Shown in pieces: positions 26,725 to 35,994 of a DNA stretch of 64,000 nucleotides. A program made the translations under genes and the position numbers. Numbering within the stretch: position 1 is the stretch's first letter; every line of letters starts with the position of its first letter. Source of the DNA: Nocardioides kribbensis (GTDB lineage: Bacteria > Actinomycetota > Actinomycetes > Propionibacteriales > Nocardioidaceae); the NCBI RefSeq assembly GCF_015070375.1, contig NZ_JADCLL010000002.1, positions 186,001 through 250,000 on the forward strand, written 5' to 3'. The notes below the pieces were generated by a model, which had not been told where the DNA came from, searched no databases, and worked only from the letters and a program-made list of their open reading frames with translations.

Positions 26725-27351
26725 CCCGGGTTGATGACCCAAGAGCGCGCCGACGAAGGCGCCGGGCAGGGTCACCAGCCCCGTCGAGCGGGTCTGGTCG
26801 AGCGTGGGCAGGAGCATCTCGCGCGTGGCCTCGCGGCCGATGTCGCGGTGCGCCCGGGTCGGGGTGGCGCCCAGCGAGAGCCAGGCCTCGACCTCCCCGG
26901 ACCGCTGGGTGGCACTGCGCAGGAAGGTGCGCCCGGTGAGGGTCGCGGCGCTCATCGCGTTGCCGATGACGATGCCGGCGACCGCCACCACGTAGCGCAC
27001 CTCCGGCTCGACCAGGCGCAGCGCGAGCACCGCGCCCAGGGCGACCACGGCGCCACAGACGACGCCGAGCACGGCCGCGCGGCGCCCGCCCCACAGCCCG
27101 CGCAGGCGGCCGCGGGCCGTCCACGACGCCGTGGCGAGCATGAGCGCGAGGAAGGCCACGACCGTCCAGGGCGCGGAGAGGATGCCGCGCAGCAGCAGCG
27201 CCACGACGCCCAGCTGGACCACGGCCCGCAGCAGCGCGGTGAGCGGGGCCAGCCCCAGGGAAAGCCCCGCCGCCCGGGCCAGCAGCACCGTCGCCGCCAC
27301 GAGCGCGCCGAGCCCCAGGGCGAACCCGAGGTGGTCCTGCCAGGCCGTCAC
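26722..27351 (-). pseudogene. FetB/UPF0014-type permease, truncated at the C-terminus by the island
   Basis: 209 residues from GTG 27351 (VTAWQDHLGFALGLGALV). The family signatures IAGIVIGNAMSAATLTGRTF, LSLGATPTRAHRDI and VTLPGAFVGALLG are intact. FetB homologues run to about 250-260 residues and continue with a final membrane helix after the LPG segment; here the frame ends HQPG-stop immediately after GALLG. The missing 45-55 residues indicate a junction near 26735. It may still be made but is probably not functional. The matching FetA ATPase gene is not adjacent. Family role: metal or iron export. Confidence 0.78.
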
Positions 27352-27469
27352 GCGCCCAGTCTCCCCGAGGCGGGGGACGCGTGGGGCCCGGAGGTGACGG
27401 CTGTCGGCGGTCCCCACTACGGTGTCGCCTGCTGTGACGCACGTCACCGGATCGATCTCGGGAGCCCCC

Positions 27470-30313
27470 ATGCCACGCACCACCCGTCCTGCCCGTCCCG
27501 CCCTCCTCGGCCTCGCCGTCGCCGCGGTCCTCGCCCCCCTGGCCGCCGCGCCGCTGGTGACCTCGCCGGCCGCCGCCGACCCGGCGTCCGCTGCCACCGC
27601 GACCGGCACCACCACGACCGGGTCGACCGGCGCCCCGGTCGCCGACCCGCGGCCGGCGGCGCGGGCGCGCCACTCGCTGCGCGGCGACCTGACCGACCAG
27701 AGCTTCTACTTCGTGATGGGCGACCGCTTCGCCAACGGCGACCCCTCCAACGACCGCGGCGGCCTCGAGGGCGAGCGCGAGGTCACCGGCTTCGACCCCA
27801 CCGGCAAGGGCTTCTTCAACGGCGGCGACCTGGTCGGCCTGCGCGAGCGGCTCGACTACGTGCAGGGCCTCGGCACCGACGCGATCTGGCTGACGCCGGT
27901 CTTCAAGAACAAGCCGGTGCAGCTGGAGGACGGCCCCTCGGCCGGCTACCACGGCTACTGGATCACCGACTTCACCCAGGTCGACCCCCACCTCGGCACC
28001 AACGAGGACCTCGCCGCGCTCGTCGACGCGGCGCACGAGCGGGGCATGAAGGTCTTCTTCGACATCATCACCAACCACACCGCCGACGTCATCGGCTACG
28101 AGGAGGGTGCGCGCACCGCCTACGTGCCCAAGGACGTCGAGCCCTACCGCACCGTCGGCGGCCGGGCCTTCGACGACCGTGACGTCGCCGGCCGCGCCTT
28201 CCCCGAGCTCGACGCCGCCACGTCCTTCCCCTACACCCCGGTGCTGGAGGAGGGCGAGGAGGACCTCAAGGTCCCGGCGTGGCTCAACGACCCGCGGATG
28301 TACCACAACCGCGGCAACACCACCTTCACCGGCGAGGACAGCCAGTACGGCGACTTCTTCGGCCTCGACGACCTCTTCACCGAGCGGCCCGAGGTGGTCG
28401 AGGGCATGCTCGACATCTACCGCACGTGGGTCGGCGACTTCGGCATCGACGGCTTCCGCATCGACACCATGAAGCACGTCAACGACGAGTTCTGGCAGGA
28501 GTTCGGCCCCGGGATGGTCGACTACGCCCACGCCCAGGGCAAGGACGACTTCTTCATGTTCGGCGAGGTCGCCCTCGACGGCAGCGGCACCGCGGCCAAG
28601 GCCTTCACCTCCCGCTACACCACGACCGACCGGATGCAGTCGGTGCTCGACTTCCCCTTCCAGGACGCCGCCCGCGGCTTCGCCTCGCGCGGGGGCTCGG
28701 CCGCGGCCGTGGCCCGCTTCTTCACCGCGGACGACTGGTACACCGACGCCGACTCCAACGCCTACCAGCTGCCCACCTTCCTCGGCAACCACGACATGGG
28801 CCGCTTCGCGCACTTCCTGCGCGCCGACAACCCGGGCGCCGACGACGCGGAGCTGCTGCGCCGCGACGTCCTGGCCCACGAGCTGATGTACCTCTCCCGC
28901 GGCAACCCGGTCGTCTACTACGGCGACGAGCAGGGCTTCGCCGGCGAGGGCGGCGACCAGCTGGCGCGCCAGACCATGTTCGCCAGCCAGGTGCCGGAGT
29001 ACGCCGACGACACCCAGCTCGGCACCGACCGCACCGGCGCCGACGACAACTTCGTCACCGACCACCCGCTCTACCAGGCCATCGCGGGGCTCGACGCGCT
29101 CACCGAGGAGCACCCCGCCCTGCGCGACGGCGCCCTCCAGGTGCGCCACGCCGACGCCGGGCCGGGCGTCGTGGCCTTCTCCCGCACCGACGCCCGCGAG
29201 CAGGTCGAGTACGTCGTGGCCGTCAACAACTCCACCGAGGCACGCACCGCAGCGGTCCCGACGTACGCCGCCCGCGCCGGCTTCCGGCTGGTGCACGGCG
29301 ACGGGCCGGCCGACCTCGTGACCGGCCGCGACCGCAGCCTGCCCGTCGAGGTGGGCCCGCTGTCCACCGTGGTCTACCGCGCCACCCGCGCGCTGCCGGC
29401 CTCGACCCGCGCCCCTCGGATCGAGCTCGACCGCCCCGCGCCCGCGGCCGCCGCCCGCGGCCGGATGCAGGTGCGCGCCGACGTCGACACCAGCTCCTTC
29501 GCCGAGGTCACCTTCCTGGCCCGGCGGGCCGGCGGGGCGTGGCGCTCGATCGGCACCGACGACTCCGCGCCCTACCGCGTCTTCCACGACACCAGCGCGC
29601 TGCCCACCGGGGCGCGCGTGGACTACCGCGCCGTGGTCCTCGACAACGCCGGACACACCCGGTCGAGCCAGGTGCGCGCGGCCCGGGTCGCCGCTCCGAC
29701 GCTGACCCTCGACGCCGGGGCCGACGAGGCCGGCACGGTGAGCAGCATCGACCCCGTGACGGTGACCGCGGGCGTCGACCCCGAGCGGGCCGACCAGCGG
29801 GTGCGCTTCGAGCGACGCGTGGGGGCCGGCGACTGGACCCGCCTGGGCGTCGACTCCTCCTCGCCGGTCTACACCTGGCGCGACGACGTGACCGGGCTGC
29901 CCGTCGGCTCGCGGGTCCGCTACCGCGCCACGCTGCTCGAGCCCGGGACCCCCGCCGTGCGCAGCGACGTCGTCACGGTGCGCACCGCCGAGCCGGTGGC
30001 CCAGCGCGACCGCGTGGTCGTGGCCGGCGACCTGCAGAGCGAGATCGGGTGCCCGGGCGACTGGGACCCCGCCTGCGAGCAGAGCCGGCTGGCCTTCGAC
30101 CCCACCGACGGGCGCTGGCACGCGACGTTCGCGCTGCCGGCGGGCTCCTACAGCTGGAAGATCGCGGTCGACGGCGGCTGGGAGGAGAACTACGGCGCCG
30201 GCGGCGCGGCCGGCGGCGACAACCTCGCCCTGGACGTGCCCGACGGCGGCGGTGACTACCTCTTCACCTGGGACCAGGTCAGCCACGTGCCGTCGGTCGA
30301 GCCCGCGGGCTGA
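27470..30313 (+). CDS. Secreted GH13 alpha-amylase with Ig-like and X25-like C-terminal modules
   Basis: 947 residues from ATG 27470, with a signal peptide (ARPALLGLAVAAVLAPLAAA). The GH13 barrel has all four conserved regions: DIITNHT (Asp198), GFRIDTMKH (nucleophile Asp332), GEVAL (acid/base Glu366) and GNHDMGRF (Asp442). After the barrel come two Ig-like or FnIII-like modules and a terminal domain (VVVAGDLQSEIGCPGDWDPA, then WKIAVDGGWEENYG) resembling the X25 starch-binding-type module of bacterial pullulanases. It hydrolyses alpha-glucans outside the cell. The start is preceded by GGGAG. A hairpin terminator follows the stop. Confidence 0.9.
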   Translation: MPRTTRPARPALLGLAVAAVLAPLAAAPLVTSPAAADPASAATATGTTTTGSTGAPVADPRPAARARHSLRGDLTDQSFYFVMGDRFANGDPSNDRGGLEGEREVTGFDPTGKGFFNGGDLVGLRERLDYVQGLGTDAIWLTPVFKNKPVQLEDGPSAGYHGYWITDFTQVDPHLGTNEDLAALVDAAHERGMKVFFDIITNHTADVIGYEEGARTAYVPKDVEPYRTVGGRAFDDRDVAGRAFPELDAATSFPYTPVLEEGEEDLKVPAWLNDPRMYHNRGNTTFTGEDSQYGDFFGLDDLFTERPEVVEGMLDIYRTWVGDFGIDGFRIDTMKHVNDEFWQEFGPGMVDYAHAQGKDDFFMFGEVALDGSGTAAKAFTSRYTTTDRMQSVLDFPFQDAARGFASRGGSAAAVARFFTADDWYTDADSNAYQLPTFLGNHDMGRFAHFLRADNPGADDAELLRRDVLAHELMYLSRGNPVVYYGDEQGFAGEGGDQLARQTMFASQVPEYADDTQLGTDRTGADDNFVTDHPLYQAIAGLDALTEEHPALRDGALQVRHADAGPGVVAFSRTDAREQVEYVVAVNNSTEARTAAVPTYAARAGFRLVHGDGPADLVTGRDRSLPVEVGPLSTVVYRATRALPASTRAPRIELDRPAPAAAARGRMQVRADVDTSSFAEVTFLARRAGGAWRSIGTDDSAPYRVFHDTSALPTGARVDYRAVVLDNAGHTRSSQVRAARVAAPTLTLDAGADEAGTVSSIDPVTVTAGVDPERADQRVRFERRVGAGDWTRLGVDSSSPVYTWRDDVTGLPVGSRVRYRATLLEPGTPAVRSDVVTVRTAEPVAQRDRVVVAGDLQSEIGCPGDWDPACEQSRLAFDPTDGRWHATFALPAGSYSWKIAVDGGWEENYGAGGAAGGDNLALDVPDGGGDYLFTWDQVSHVPSVEPAG

Positions 30314-30326
30314 GCGCCCGGTGCGA

Positions 30327-30354
30327 GCCGGGCCGCGACGACTCGCGGCCCGGC
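30327..30354 (+). terminator. Hairpin terminator after the amylase gene
   Basis: Perfect 12-bp arms GCCGGGCCGCGA / TCGCGGCCCGGC around the tetraloop CGAC, 13 nt after the stop codon. Confidence 0.7.
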
Positions 30355-30554
30355 CCGGTCACCGGCCCGGTCGCCGCCGGGGTCACCCCCAGCGGCTCGG
30401 CCCCCGGTCGTCGCGACCGGGAGCGCCGCCGGGCGGCGGGTCCTCGTGCCGGGGAGGACCCCGTCCATCAGCGCCGACTGCGCGTCGTCGTCTGGCGGTA
30501 GGTGCCGGCCGCCTGTCGCTGGGCTGGGTGACCGGACGGGCGGACGGCCACCCG

Positions 30555-30560
30555 TAGGTT
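30555..30560 (+). promoter_or_regulatory. Leaderless-type -10 (TAGGTT, N6, GTG)
   Basis: TAGGTT followed by CTCCTC and then GTG 30567. Transcription would begin at the start codon itself. Confidence 0.6.
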
Positions 30561-30566
30561 CTCCTC

Positions 30567-31043
30567 GTGGCGACCACCTCAGACGACCTCGTCGGCCGAC
30601 CCCACTCCACGCAGCGGATGGTGGCCGTGCTGCCGGGTGTGCCGATGCTGCTCATCGGTCTCTTCCTGGTGGCGGTGCGCCTCAACCCCGTCGGGCTGGT
30701 GCTCGTCGTGCTCGGCTTCGCCATGGTGTCGAACCTGTGGCGCAAGGTGACCGTGCACGAGGACCACCTCGTGGCGCAGGGCCGCTTCTCGCGCCGCCGC
30801 CTCGACCTGCGCGAGATCACCCAGGTCGGTCTCTCGACCTTCGCCGCCGCCTGGGTGCAGCCGCGCCACGGCAAGGCGATCCAGCTGTGGATGATCTCCG
30901 AGGGCGACGACATCGTGAACCCGGGCCGGATGGGCTTCATCCGCCAGCTGCGCGAGCGTGCGGCCCGCGCGGGCGCCACCCTCGAGCCCGAGCTGCAGGA
31001 GCCGACCGACCCGGCCGAGGCCGACCGCTGGTTCGGCCGCTGA
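30567..31043 (+). CDS. Membrane protein with two helices and a PH-like domain
   Basis: 158 residues. Two N-terminal membrane segments form a hairpin (VLPGVPMLLIGLFLVAVRL, then PVGLVLVVLGFAMV), followed by a soluble domain of about 70 residues starting KVTVHEDHLVAQGRFSRRRL. This resembles the bacterial PH-like domains found in small actinobacterial membrane proteins. The C-terminus is acidic. No specific function is known. The start GTG is fixed by the leaderless promoter. It is convergent with HU. Confidence 0.7.
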   Translation: MATTSDDLVGRPHSTQRMVAVLPGVPMLLIGLFLVAVRLNPVGLVLVVLGFAMVSNLWRKVTVHEDHLVAQGRFSRRRLDLREITQVGLSTFAAAWVQPRHGKAIQLWMISEGDDIVNPGRMGFIRQLRERAARAGATLEPELQEPTDPAEADRWFGR

Positions 31044-31067
31044 GCCGGGGGCGGCCCGGCCCGGACG

Positions 31068-31109
31068 CGACGAGGCCGCCCACCGGGAGTCCCGGGGGCG
31101 GCCTCGTCG
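31068..31109. terminator. Bidirectional hairpin between convergent genes
   Basis: Perfect 13-bp arms CGACGAGGCCGCC / GGCGGCCTCGTCG with a 16-nt loop that can pair further. It serves both the gene ending at 31043 and hup ending at 31141. Confidence 0.75.
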
Positions 31110-31140
31110 TAGGACGTCCGGCCGGTCGGCCGGGGTCGGG

Positions 31141-31419
31141 TCAGCTCTTGGCGACGGCCTTCTTGAGCTGGGCGCCGGCCTTGAACGCGGGAGCGGTGCT
31201 GGCCGCGATCTCCATGGTCTCGCCGGTCTGCGGGTTGCGGCCCTGGCGAGCCGAGCGCTCACGGGTCTCGAAGGTGCCGAAGCCGGGGAGGGTGACCTTG
31301 TCACCGGCGGCGAGGGCCGAGGTGATGGAGTCGATGACGGCGTTGACGGCCTTGTCGGCCTGGGCGCCGGTGATGTCGGCGGCGGACGCGACGGCGTCGC
31401 GGAGCTCGGTCTTGTTCAT
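31141..31419 (-). CDS. hup: DNA-binding protein HU
   Basis: 92 residues, the standard HU length. Signatures are MNKTELRDAVASAADIT, GFGTFETRERSARQGRNPQT (the DNA-binding arm with the conserved RNP) and a C-terminus ending KAVAKS. It compacts and bends chromosomal DNA as a dimer and lacks the long Lys/Ala tail of mycobacterial HupB. The frame is open upstream, but the ribosome-binding site GAGAGGTGG before ATG 31419 sets the start. Confidence 0.96.
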   Translation of the reverse strand: MNKTELRDAVASAADITGAQADKAVNAVIDSITSALAAGDKVTLPGFGTFETRERSARQGRNPQTGETMEIAASTAPAFKAGAQLKKAVAKS

Positions 31420-31698
31420 GGTGGAACCACCTCTCGGGTGCGGAGCACCCCGGTCGAGTATCGGATGACGCGACGACGACGGGGCTCGTCCACAGGGCTG
31501 TGGGGCCTGCGACCGGTGCCGTCGTCGTACGGCGCAGCCTCGATCCCACCGCGCCGAGGGGGCTCCTGCCAAGTCGACGCACCGGTCGCGGGCCCGCCGT
31601 CGGGCCCGAAGAGCCCGATCCGGCGCGGATTTGACCCTGCGCGGGCTCCGCGGCGACCACAACGCAGGTCCGCGCGCTGCGGCGCCGTGGACAGCGCG

Positions 31699-31727
31699 TT
31701 GTGACGCCCACCACCACGCCGTAGGTT
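31699..31727 (+). promoter_or_regulatory. Promoter of the GMC oxidoreductase-aldehyde dehydrogenase operon
   Basis: TTGTGA (31699-31704), a 17-nt spacer, then TAGGTT (31722-31727). The predicted leader is about 40 nt and contains the GAGGAGG ribosome-binding site 5 nt before GTG 31773. Confidence 0.65.
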
Positions 31728-31772
31728 CGGGGGACCGCGGCCCGGCAGGGGCCGCCCGGGCGAGGAGGTGCC

Positions 31773-33392
31773 GTGGCCGAGCGCGAGAGCTTCGACTACG
31801 TGGTCGTGGGAGCCGGCAGCGGCGGGGCGGTGGTGGCCGCCAGGCTGACCGAGGACCCGTCGGTCTCCGTGCTGCTGCTGGAGGCGGGGGGAGCGGCCGA
31901 CGCCGACGAGATCACCATTCCCGCGGCCTTCGCCAACCTCTTCAAGACCCGGTGGGACTGGAACTACACCACCACCGAGCAGAAGCAGCTCGAGAGCAGG
32001 CGTGCCTACTGGCCGCGCATGAAGGCGCTCGGCGGCTGCTCGTCGATGAACGCCATGATCTACATCCGCGGCAACCACGCCGACTTCGACACCTGGCGCG
32101 ACGCCCACGGCGCCACCGGCTGGGGCCACGCCGACGTGCTGCCCTACTTCGTGCGCTCCGAGGGCAACACCCGCCTCGGCGGACCCCACCACGGCCAGGA
32201 CGGCCCGTTGCACGTCGAGGACCGCCGCTACACCCACCCGCTGACCCACGCCTTCGTCGACGCCGCGGTCGCGTCGGGCTTCAAGCCCACCGACGACTTC
32301 AACGGCGCCGAGCAGGAGGGGGCGGGGCTCTACCAGGTCACCCAGCGCAAGGGACGGCGCTGGTCGGTGGCCAAGGCCTACCTCGAGCCCGCCGCCGACC
32401 GGCCCAACCTGACGGTGCGCACCGGGGCCTTCGTGGAGAAGGTGCTGGTCGAGGGCGGCCGGGCGGTCGGGGTCAGCTACCAGCAGGGCCCGACCGTGCG
32501 CACGGCGTACGTCGAGGCCGAGGTGGTGCTCGCCGGCGGCGCGGTGAACTCCCCGCAGCTGCTGATGCTCTCGGGCATCGGGCCGGGGGCCCACCTGCGC
32601 GAGATCGGCGTCGACGTGCTCGTCGACCTGCCGGGTGTGGGCCAGAACCTCCACGACCACCCGGCCGTCCCGCTGGTCTTCCGCACCCGCGACACCACCG
32701 ACCTGATGGACCACAACACGCTGGTGCAGTTCGCCCGGGCCAAGGCCACCGGCACCGGGCCGCTGGTCTCCAACGTCGGCGAGGGCGGCGGCTTCTGGCG
32801 CACCCGCGACGACCTGGCCGCCCCCGACCTGCAGGTGCACGTGGCGCCGACCGGCTTCTACGACAACGGCCTGCACGAGCCCACCACCCGCAACGTCACC
32901 CTCGCCCCGACCCTGGTGCACGTGGCCAGCCGCGGCTCGGTGCGGCTGCGCTCGACCGATCCGCGCTGGCACCCCGACATCGACCCGGGCTACTACGACG
33001 ACCAGGCCGACCTCGACGCCATGACCGCGGGGGTGCGCCGGATGCTGGAGGTCGCCGCGACCGGGCCGCTGGCGGCCCACGTCGTCGGCCCCGGTCTGCC
33101 CACGATGCAGGGCTGGGGCGCCGACCCCACCGACGCGCAGATCGTCGAGCACGTGCGCGCCCAGACCCAGACCCTCTACCACCCCGTCGGCACCTGCGCG
33201 ATGGGCTCCGACGAGCGCGCCGTGGTCGACCCCGAGCTGCGCGTGCGCGGCGTCGCGGGTCTGCGCGTGGCCGACGCCAGTGTCATGCCGATGGTCACCC
33301 GCGGCAACACCAACGCCCCCTCGATCATGATCGGCGAGCGCGCCGCGGACCTCCTGCGAGGCCGCACCGCCGCCGGGAAGGACCACCGATGA
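31773..33392 (+). CDS. GMC-family FAD oxidoreductase (choline/alcohol dehydrogenase-like)
   Basis: 539 residues. The FAD-binding motif VVGAGSGGAVVAARL is at the N-terminus, with the GMC signatures ALGGCSSMNAMIYIRG and GAVNSPQLLMLSGIGP. The C-terminal active-site region has LYHPVGTCAMG and NTNAPSIMIGERAADL. Members oxidise primary alcohols to aldehydes, with choline as one substrate. The start codon of the aldehyde dehydrogenase overlaps its stop (ATGA), so alcohol-to-aldehyde-to-acid oxidation is likely; glycine betaine synthesis is one option. The actual substrate cannot be read from sequence. Confidence 0.85.
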   Translation: MAERESFDYVVVGAGSGGAVVAARLTEDPSVSVLLLEAGGAADADEITIPAAFANLFKTRWDWNYTTTEQKQLESRRAYWPRMKALGGCSSMNAMIYIRGNHADFDTWRDAHGATGWGHADVLPYFVRSEGNTRLGGPHHGQDGPLHVEDRRYTHPLTHAFVDAAVASGFKPTDDFNGAEQEGAGLYQVTQRKGRRWSVAKAYLEPAADRPNLTVRTGAFVEKVLVEGGRAVGVSYQQGPTVRTAYVEAEVVLAGGAVNSPQLLMLSGIGPGAHLREIGVDVLVDLPGVGQNLHDHPAVPLVFRTRDTTDLMDHNTLVQFARAKATGTGPLVSNVGEGGGFWRTRDDLAAPDLQVHVAPTGFYDNGLHEPTTRNVTLAPTLVHVASRGSVRLRSTDPRWHPDIDPGYYDDQADLDAMTAGVRRMLEVAATGPLAAHVVGPGLPTMQGWGADPTDAQIVEHVRAQTQTLYHPVGTCAMGSDERAVVDPELRVRGVAGLRVADASVMPMVTRGNTNAPSIMIGERAADLLRGRTAAGKDHR

Positions 33393-34999
33393 GCCTCGAC
33401 ACCGGCCTCGACGCCCACGCCGACCCCCACGCCGACCCCCACGCCGAGGGCCTCGGCCTGCCGGAGGGCCAGGACGGGCCCGCCGACGGGCCGACCTTCG
33501 ACTCCCTCGACCCCGCCACCGGCGACGTCGTGGGCACCCACCCGGTCGACGACGCCGCCGCGGTCGACGCCGCGGTGGCCCGCGCCCGGCAGAGCGCCGG
33601 CTGGTGGGCCGCGCTCGGCTTCGACGGGCGCAAGGAGGTGCTGGCCCAGTGGCGCGGGGTGCTGACGCGCCGGATCGGCCAGCTCGCCGCGGTCGTGCAC
33701 GCCGAGACCGGCAAGCCCCACGCCGACGCCGCCCTCGAGATCGGCCTGGCCATCGACCACCTGGCCTGGGTCGGCGCGCACGCCGAGAAGGTGCTGGGCC
33801 GCAAGCGGGTCTCGCCCGGACTGCTGCTGTCGAACCAGACGGCGTCGGTGGAGTACCTCCCGCTCGGCGTGGTCGGCGTCATCGGCCCGTGGAACTACCC
33901 CGTCTTCACGCCCATGGGCTCGATCGCCTACGCCCTGGCCGCCGGCAACGCCGTGGTCTTCAAGCCCAGCGAGCTCACCCCCGGCGTCGGGCGCTGGCTG
34001 GCCGACAGCCTGCGCGAGGTCGTCGGCGACCGCGCGCTGCTCCAGGTCGTGACCGGCTTCGGCGAGACCGGCGCCGCGCTGTGCCGCGCCGACATCGACA
34101 AGCTCGCCTTCACCGGGTCGACGGCCACCGGCAAGCGGGTGATGGCCACCTGCGCCGAGCGGCTCACGCCGGTGGTGATCGAGGCCGGCGGCAAGGACGC
34201 CCTGCTGGTCGACGCCGACGCCGACGTCACGGCCGCCGCCGACGCCGCGGCCTGGGGTGCCTTCTCCAACGCCGGGCAGACCTGCATCGGCGTCGAGCGG
34301 GTCTACGTGCACGAGCAGGTCTACGACCGCTTCCTCGCCGAGCTCAGCGACCGCGCCCGCGCCGTGCACGCCGGCAACGACCCCGCCGCCAAGCTGGGCC
34401 CGATGACGATGGCCAGCCAGGTCGACGTCGTGCGCAGCCACGTCAGCGACGCCCTGCAGCGCGGCGGGCGCGCGGTCGTGGGCGGGGAGGACACGGTGGG
34501 GGAGCGCTTCGTGCAGCCCACCGTGCTCGTCGACGTGCCCGAGGACTCCCTCGCCGTCACCGAGGAGACCTTCGGGCCCACCGTGACCGTGCGCAAGGTG
34601 CGCGACATGGACGAGGCGGTCGCGCTGACCAACGCCGGCAAGTACGGCCTGGGCTCCACGGTCTTCTCCGCCAAGCGCGGGCCCGAGATCGCCCGCCGGC
34701 TGCGCACCGGCATGACCGCGGTCAACTCCGTCATCTCCTTCGCCGCCGTGCCGGGGCTGCCCTTCGGCGGGGTCGGCGACTCCGGCTTCGGGCGCATCCA
34801 CGGCCCCGACGGTCTCAAGGAGTTCACCTACGCCAAGGCCGTCACCCGCCAGCGCTTCAAGCCGGTGCTCAACCTGACGACCTTCGACCGCACCCCCGAG
34901 CAGGACACCACCTTCGCCACCCTGCTCACCGCGCTGCACGGGCGCGCCAGCCAGCTGCCGAAGAGGCCGCGCAAGCCGCTGCGCACCCGCAAGGACTGA
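33389..34999 (+). CDS. Aldehyde dehydrogenase (succinate-semialdehyde/betaine-aldehyde type)
   Basis: 536 residues. ALDH motifs: GVIGPWNYPVFTP (NAD(P) site), FTGSTATGKRV, the general base Glu in VIEAGGKD, and the catalytic Cys in SNAGQTCIGVERVYV. The C-terminus has PFGGVGDSGFGRIHG. An extra N-terminal tail of about 35 residues contains a small repeat (HADPHADPHA). It is translationally coupled to the GMC gene, so it probably oxidises the aldehyde that enzyme makes. A hairpin terminator lies at 35055-35084. Confidence 0.88.
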   Translation: MSLDTGLDAHADPHADPHAEGLGLPEGQDGPADGPTFDSLDPATGDVVGTHPVDDAAAVDAAVARARQSAGWWAALGFDGRKEVLAQWRGVLTRRIGQLAAVVHAETGKPHADAALEIGLAIDHLAWVGAHAEKVLGRKRVSPGLLLSNQTASVEYLPLGVVGVIGPWNYPVFTPMGSIAYALAAGNAVVFKPSELTPGVGRWLADSLREVVGDRALLQVVTGFGETGAALCRADIDKLAFTGSTATGKRVMATCAERLTPVVIEAGGKDALLVDADADVTAAADAAAWGAFSNAGQTCIGVERVYVHEQVYDRFLAELSDRARAVHAGNDPAAKLGPMTMASQVDVVRSHVSDALQRGGRAVVGGEDTVGERFVQPTVLVDVPEDSLAVTEETFGPTVTVRKVRDMDEAVALTNAGKYGLGSTVFSAKRGPEIARRLRTGMTAVNSVISFAAVPGLPFGGVGDSGFGRIHGPDGLKEFTYAKAVTRQRFKPVLNLTTFDRTPEQDTTFATLLTALHGRASQLPKRPRKPLRTRKD

Positions 35000-35054
35000 G
35001 CCCGCTCCGGTCCGGTCCGACCGGTGTCCGGCCGAGGTCTGGCCGGGTCCGGTC

Positions 35055-35084
35055 GGGGTCCCGCCGCTGCGTCGGCGGGACCCC
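35055..35084 (+). terminator. Hairpin terminator after the aldehyde dehydrogenase gene
   Basis: Perfect 12-bp arms GGGGTCCCGCCG / CGGCGGGACCCC around a 6-nt loop. Confidence 0.7.
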
Positions 35085-35129
35085 CGGCCACGGCACGGCG
35101 GCTTGGAGCGGCCTGCTCCACTGGTGGGC

Positions 35130-35975
35130 ATGCCCGAGGGCCACTCCATCCACCGTCTGGCCCGCCGCCACGACCGCCTGCTCGTCGGCCACCGCGTCGC
35201 GGCCAGCAGCCCGCAGGGCCGCTTCGCCGAGGGCGCGGCCCTGCTCGACGGGCGGGTGCTCGCCCAGACCCACGCCCGCGGCAAGCACCTCTTCCACCGC
35301 TACGTCGAGCCCGCGGCCTGGCCGCAGGACCGCGATGCGCCCTCCGGACCCGACGACCGGTGGCTGCACGTCCACCTCGGCCTCTACGGCAAGTGGGCCG
35401 ACGGCCGCGGTGAGCCCGAGGCGCCACGGGGCGCGCTGCGGCTGCGCCTGGTCAGCGACGCCCACTGGTTCGACCTGCGGGGCCCGACGGCCTGCGAGCT
35501 GCTGACCCCGGGGGAGCGCCAGGCGATCCTCGACCGTCTCGGCCCCGACCCGCTCGACCCCGCCTGCGACCCCGCGCCCGCCACCCGCCGGATCGGGCGC
35601 AGCCGCGCTCCCATCGGCACCCTGCTGATGGACCAGTCGGTCGTGGCCGGCATCGGCAACGTCTACCGCGCCGAGGTGCTGCTGCGCAGCCGCGTGAGCC
35701 CCTTCCTGCCCGGGCGCGACCTCGACGCCACCACGTGGAGCCACCTGTGGGAGGACCTCAAGGTGCTCATGGAGGCCGGGGTCAGGGCCGGGCGCATCGT
35801 CACCACCGAGCCCGACCACCGCGAGCGGCCCGCCGGGCGCCCGCGTCGCGTCGACGCGACGTACGTCTACGGCCGCACCGGGCTGCCGTGCCGGATCTGC
35901 GACACCCCCGTCGAGGCGGCCGAGCTCGGCGCACGGCGGGTGTTCTGGTGCCCCACCTGCCAGCCCGACCCGTGA
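35130..35975 (+). CDS. DNA glycosylase of the Fpg/Nei family (endonuclease VIII-like)
   Basis: 281 residues. It begins M-PEGHS; removal of Met exposes the catalytic Pro with its Glu neighbour, the nucleophile pair of the family. The H2TH domain region is MDQSVVAGIGNVYRAEVLL. The C-terminal zinc finger is intact (CRIC ... FWCPTC) and contains the DNA-intercalating region YVYGRTGLPC. It removes oxidised bases and cuts the strand. It is closer to actinobacterial Nei proteins (PEGHS) than to Fpg (PELPE). The frame is open upstream, but the family demands this start. Confidence 0.93.
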   Translation: MPEGHSIHRLARRHDRLLVGHRVAASSPQGRFAEGAALLDGRVLAQTHARGKHLFHRYVEPAAWPQDRDAPSGPDDRWLHVHLGLYGKWADGRGEPEAPRGALRLRLVSDAHWFDLRGPTACELLTPGERQAILDRLGPDPLDPACDPAPATRRIGRSRAPIGTLLMDQSVVAGIGNVYRAEVLLRSRVSPFLPGRDLDATTWSHLWEDLKVLMEAGVRAGRIVTTEPDHRERPAGRPRRVDATYVYGRTGLPCRICDTPVEAAELGARRVFWCPTCQPDP

Positions 35976-35994
35976 GCGGCCGCTGAGGCGCGGG

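Noticed and set aside
26594..30286. A 1230-residue protein on the minus strand
   Set aside because: It is an antisense shadow of the amylase gene with repetitive composition; the amylase has a full set of catalytic motifs on the plus strand.
31631..34999. A single 1122-residue protein covering the GMC and aldehyde dehydrogenase region
   Set aside because: Only its C-terminal half is real (the aldehyde dehydrogenase from 33389); the upstream part is the wrong frame of the GMC gene.
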